Assembly: GCA_019118525.1 (NCBI GenBank)
Contig: DWYV01000061.1
Coordinates: forward strand, 1-64,000
Source: Candidatus Bariatricus faecipullorum
GTDB lineage: Bacteria > Bacillota > Clostridia > Lachnospirales > Lachnospiraceae
DNA: 64,000 bases
Reading direction: 5' to 3'
The notes below the pieces were generated by a model. It was not told the DNA's origin. It saw only the letters and a list, made by a program, of their open reading frames with translations, and searched no databases. Shown piece by piece: positions 62,258 through 64,000 of the stretch; within the stretch, counting starts at the first letter, position 1; each line of letters starts with the position of its first letter. Position numbers and translations under genes: made by a program.

Positions 62258-62904
62258 GAGAAAACGGCCAGCTTTTCCAGCTGGGAGACAAGGGGAAGCC
62301 GCTTATGGAAAAATCCGGTAATTTTCCCGACCAGAAGAGCGGAAATCAGCGTGCCGATTCCCAGTCCCCGGAGCCGGGAGAAAAAAAGAAGGGACAGAAT
62401 CGCCGCAGTGGCAATCAGAGTAACGTCAAAACATACCTTGACTGTGCTGAACTTTTTCCTGGATACGGAAGCAATGGCGTTTACAATGCCTTCGCCGGGC
62501 ACGTACAGTACCTGGGGAGCCACTTCGATACTGATACCGAGAGCCAGTATGACACAGCCGGTCAGCAGGGAAAGGAAGCATGTAACCGGACTGTCCGGAT
62601 TCAGCCAGGACAGAAATGCCATACTCCAGTCGATGCAGGCGCTGAACAGTACATTCACCGCTATCTGCAGAAACTGTACCGGTTTAAACTTTGATTTTAA
62701 AAGGATAATCTGCCCCAGAATGAAGAGCATGTTTACCAGGAAGGAAACCTGGCCGAATGAAAAAGGAATCTGAAAACTGAGCACATAGGGCACGCTGGAA
62801 ATCGGCGAGGTTCCAAGAGAAGCTTTGGTGATAAAGGCGATGCCAAATGAGTTGACGATGATTCCGGCAATAAACCAGAACCAGCGGTACAAAGATGTTT
62901 TCAC
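62239..62904 (-). CDS. YczE/YyaS-family membrane protein
   Basis: The 221-residue protein has five to six membrane helices and the family opening FGIAFITKASLGTSPISSVPYVLS, with VPGEGIVNAIA later. It is related to YitT but lacks the soluble domain. YczE-type proteins have no proven function. The GTG start overlaps the MarR stop (GTGA), so the two are co-translated and the regulator probably controls this gene. Confidence 0.88.
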   Translation of the reverse strand: MKTSLYRWFWFIAGIIVNSFGIAFITKASLGTSPISSVPYVLSFQIPFSFGQVSFLVNMLFILGQIILLKSKFKPVQFLQIAVNVLFSACIDWSMAFLSWLNPDSPVTCFLSLLTGCVILALGISIEVAPQVLYVPGEGIVNAIASVSRKKFSTVKVCFDVTLIATAAILSLLFFSRLRGLGIGTLISALLVGKITGFFHKRLPLVSQLEKLAVFSYSNPA

Positions 62905-63335
62905 AAATTTTCCTCCAGTCTTTTTAAATTCTCCATGATTTTTTCAAAAGTCCGGATGAACGTCTCTTGTTCTTCCGGGCTGATATTTTTCCAGGCAGAA
63001 TCATCGATATCTGTGCATACCCGGGTTACCCAGGCGGCCCGGTCCCTCCCTTCGGCTGTCAGACAGACCCGCCAGCACCGGCGGTCTTTCCCCTCCGGTC
63101 TCTTTGTGATTAGCCCCGATTTCTCCATCCGGGAGAGAAGACTGGTGACAGTGGACTTGTCCAGCAGACAGCCCTGGGAGATTTCCCGCTGGGTACACCC
63201 GTCGTGAATCAGCAGAAACTCCAGAATCTTGGGCTGGCCCGGCATAAGCTCTCCGGAACATACTTCCCGGGTAATAGCCCGGCTGGAATAAAGATAGCCG
63301 CTCCGCAGAAAATGATGTAAATCATGTGGATTCAT
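62901..63335 (-). CDS. MarR-family transcriptional regulator
   Basis: The 144-residue protein has a winged helix with GCTQREISQGCLLDKSTVTSL as the recognition part and the wing GLITKRPEGKDRRC, then a helical dimer end. It likely represses itself and the YczE gene, responding to an unknown ligand. An imperfect palindrome lies just upstream (63357-63372). GGGAGA precedes ATG 63335. Confidence 0.93.
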   Translation of the reverse strand: MNPHDLHHFLRSGYLYSSRAITREVCSGELMPGQPKILEFLLIHDGCTQREISQGCLLDKSTVTSLLSRMEKSGLITKRPEGKDRRCWRVCLTAEGRDRAAWVTRVCTDIDDSAWKNISPEEQETFIRTFEKIMENLKRLEENL

Positions 63336-63356
63336 TTTAAAATTCTCCCGAAAAAA

Positions 63357-63372
63357 AGTTTTAATTCAAACT
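63357..63372. promoter_or_regulatory. Candidate MarR operator
   Basis: AGTTTTAATTCAAACT is a palindrome at 14 of 16 positions and lies 22 bp before the MarR start codon. Confidence 0.45.
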
Positions 63373-63504
63373 ATTTAAGTATAAAAGAAGGAAACAGAAA
63401 TGTCAAGAGAAGGCAATCCGGGAAGAGCGGGGGTAAAAAGTATCCGGAATCCGGAAGATGTGGTAGAATAAAGAAAAATCTGCGAAACAGGAGGGAAAAT
63501 TCAG

Positions 63505-64000
63505 ATGAAGGAAAACAGACCGAAGATAGCAGAGTCCGCCAGTATTGTAAAAGAGTCTGTAATAACCGGAGACGTGACAGTGGGGGAAGAAAGCTGCGTT
63601 CTCTTTTACGCAGTGCTTCGTGGCGATGATAATAAAATCATAATCGGAAAAGGCACGAATATCCAGGATAACTGTACCGTCCATACCTCCGTGGATTTTC
63701 CCACGATAGTGGGAGATTATGTAACGGTAGGGCACAATGCCATTCTCCACGGCTGCCGGATTGGGGACAACAGTCTGATAGGCATGGGAGCCGTGGTGAT
63801 GGACGGGACGGAAATCGGCAAAAACTGTCTGATAGCCGCCGGAAGTCTGGTTCTTAAAAATCAGAAAATACCGGATAACAGTCTGGTGATGGGAAATCCG
63901 GCGAAAGTAAAACGGGGTCTCCTGCCAAAAGAGGTAGAAGGACTGACAGAAAGTGCCAGAGCCTATATCCGGACGGGGAAAGAACTGCGGGAGCAGGGAC
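63505..64000 (+). CDS. Gamma-carbonic-anhydrase-like hexapeptide protein, 3' end cut off
   Basis: The reading frame is open from ATG 63505 (after GGAGGG) to the window end, 165 codons. It has left-handed beta-helix repeats and the three zinc histidines in the gamma-CA arrangement: NCTVHT, then GHNAILHG with two. Relatives are YrdA/PaaY-type proteins, many without shown anhydrase activity. The C-terminal helix (SARAYIRTGKEL) has begun, so only a few residues are missing. Confidence 0.92.
   Translation, partial: MKENRPKIAESASIVKESVITGDVTVGEESCVLFYAVLRGDDNKIIIGKGTNIQDNCTVHTSVDFPTIVGDYVTVGHNAILHGCRIGDNSLIGMGAVVMDGTEIGKNCLIAAGSLVLKNQKIPDNSLVMGNPAKVKRGLLPKEVEGLTESARAYIRTGKELREQG

Overview
The window looks like a chromosomal segment of an anaerobic, probably spore-forming Firmicute of the Lachnospiraceae (Clostridia). 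The signs are moderately high GC, strong AGGAGG-type ribosome sites, a YlmC/YmxH-type protein, lysine synthesis through DapL, a glnA/ANTAR-regulator pair, a PPi-type phosphofructokinase and variant TGD-type surface anchoring. Most of it is housekeeping and metabolic sequence. I see no prophage, CRISPR array, insertion sequence or replication origin. The only segment that looks foreign is an AT-rich stretch downstream of a tRNA-Pro gene (about 33.15-34.45 kb).

Layout. 0-3.6 kb: a palindromic repeat, then two overlapping genes for a pseudokinase-like membrane protein and a secreted Ig-like membrane-anchored protein. 3.6-7.6 kb: GNAT acetyltransferase, PPi-phosphofructokinase, family 2 glycosyltransferase and PHP phosphoesterase; the last begins an operon with a complete ABC importer (binding protein, ATPase, fused permease) to 11.4 kb. 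11.5-17.2 kb: cytoplasmic subtilase, NMN adenylyltransferase-like protein, carbamate kinase, XRE regulator, metallophosphoesterase and YbaK-type deacylase. 17.4-24 kb: a + strand run with YlmC, Nudix, nrdR, coaBC, a pantothenate-type ECF S component, coaX, cytidylate kinase-like, exonuclease III and a GH25-LysM lysozyme. 24-28.5 kb: secreted InlB-repeat protein, SDR reductase, HD-type alarmone hydrolase, pta and a membrane dipeptidase.

28.6-32.8 kb: glnA behind a strong promoter and a structured leader, an ANTAR regulator likely to act on that leader, dapF and dapL. 32.9-33.2 kb: tRNA-Gln and tRNA-Pro. 33.3-34.3 kb: an HEPN/MNT pair and a possible leader-peptide attenuator before a MATE exporter. 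35.8-37.1 kb: a GH43 gene broken by a one-base frameshift. 37.2-40.4 kb: an ABC/FtsX exporter. 40.4-44.8 kb: aldehyde dehydrogenase, YitT, D-2-hydroxyacid dehydrogenase and a TetR regulator.

45.0-50.7 kb: a likely peptide-use operon: a very large cytoplasmic M14 metallopeptidase, the paired membrane proteins DUF969 and DUF979, and pyroglutamyl peptidase. 50.8-54.5 kb: a lipoprotein, a surface protein with two 184-residue repeats, and peptidase T. 54.6-56.6 kb: a YtrA-like GntR/ABC cassette behind a palindromic operator. 56.6-62.3 kb: a two-component system divergent from a YfhO/CsbB-type pair that probably glycosylates a cell-envelope polymer. 62.2-64 kb: a YczE-type membrane protein with a MarR regulator, and a gamma-carbonic-anhydrase-like protein cut by the window end.

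The strongest candidates for something little described are the M14-DUF969-DUF979-Pcp operon, the pseudokinase/Ig-like pair at the left edge, the glnA leader with its ANTAR regulator, the small ORF whose stop codon lies inside a terminator upstream of the MATE gene, and the dispersed GGGGACGGGTAC palindromes. All functional statements come from motif recognition by eye; no database search was run.
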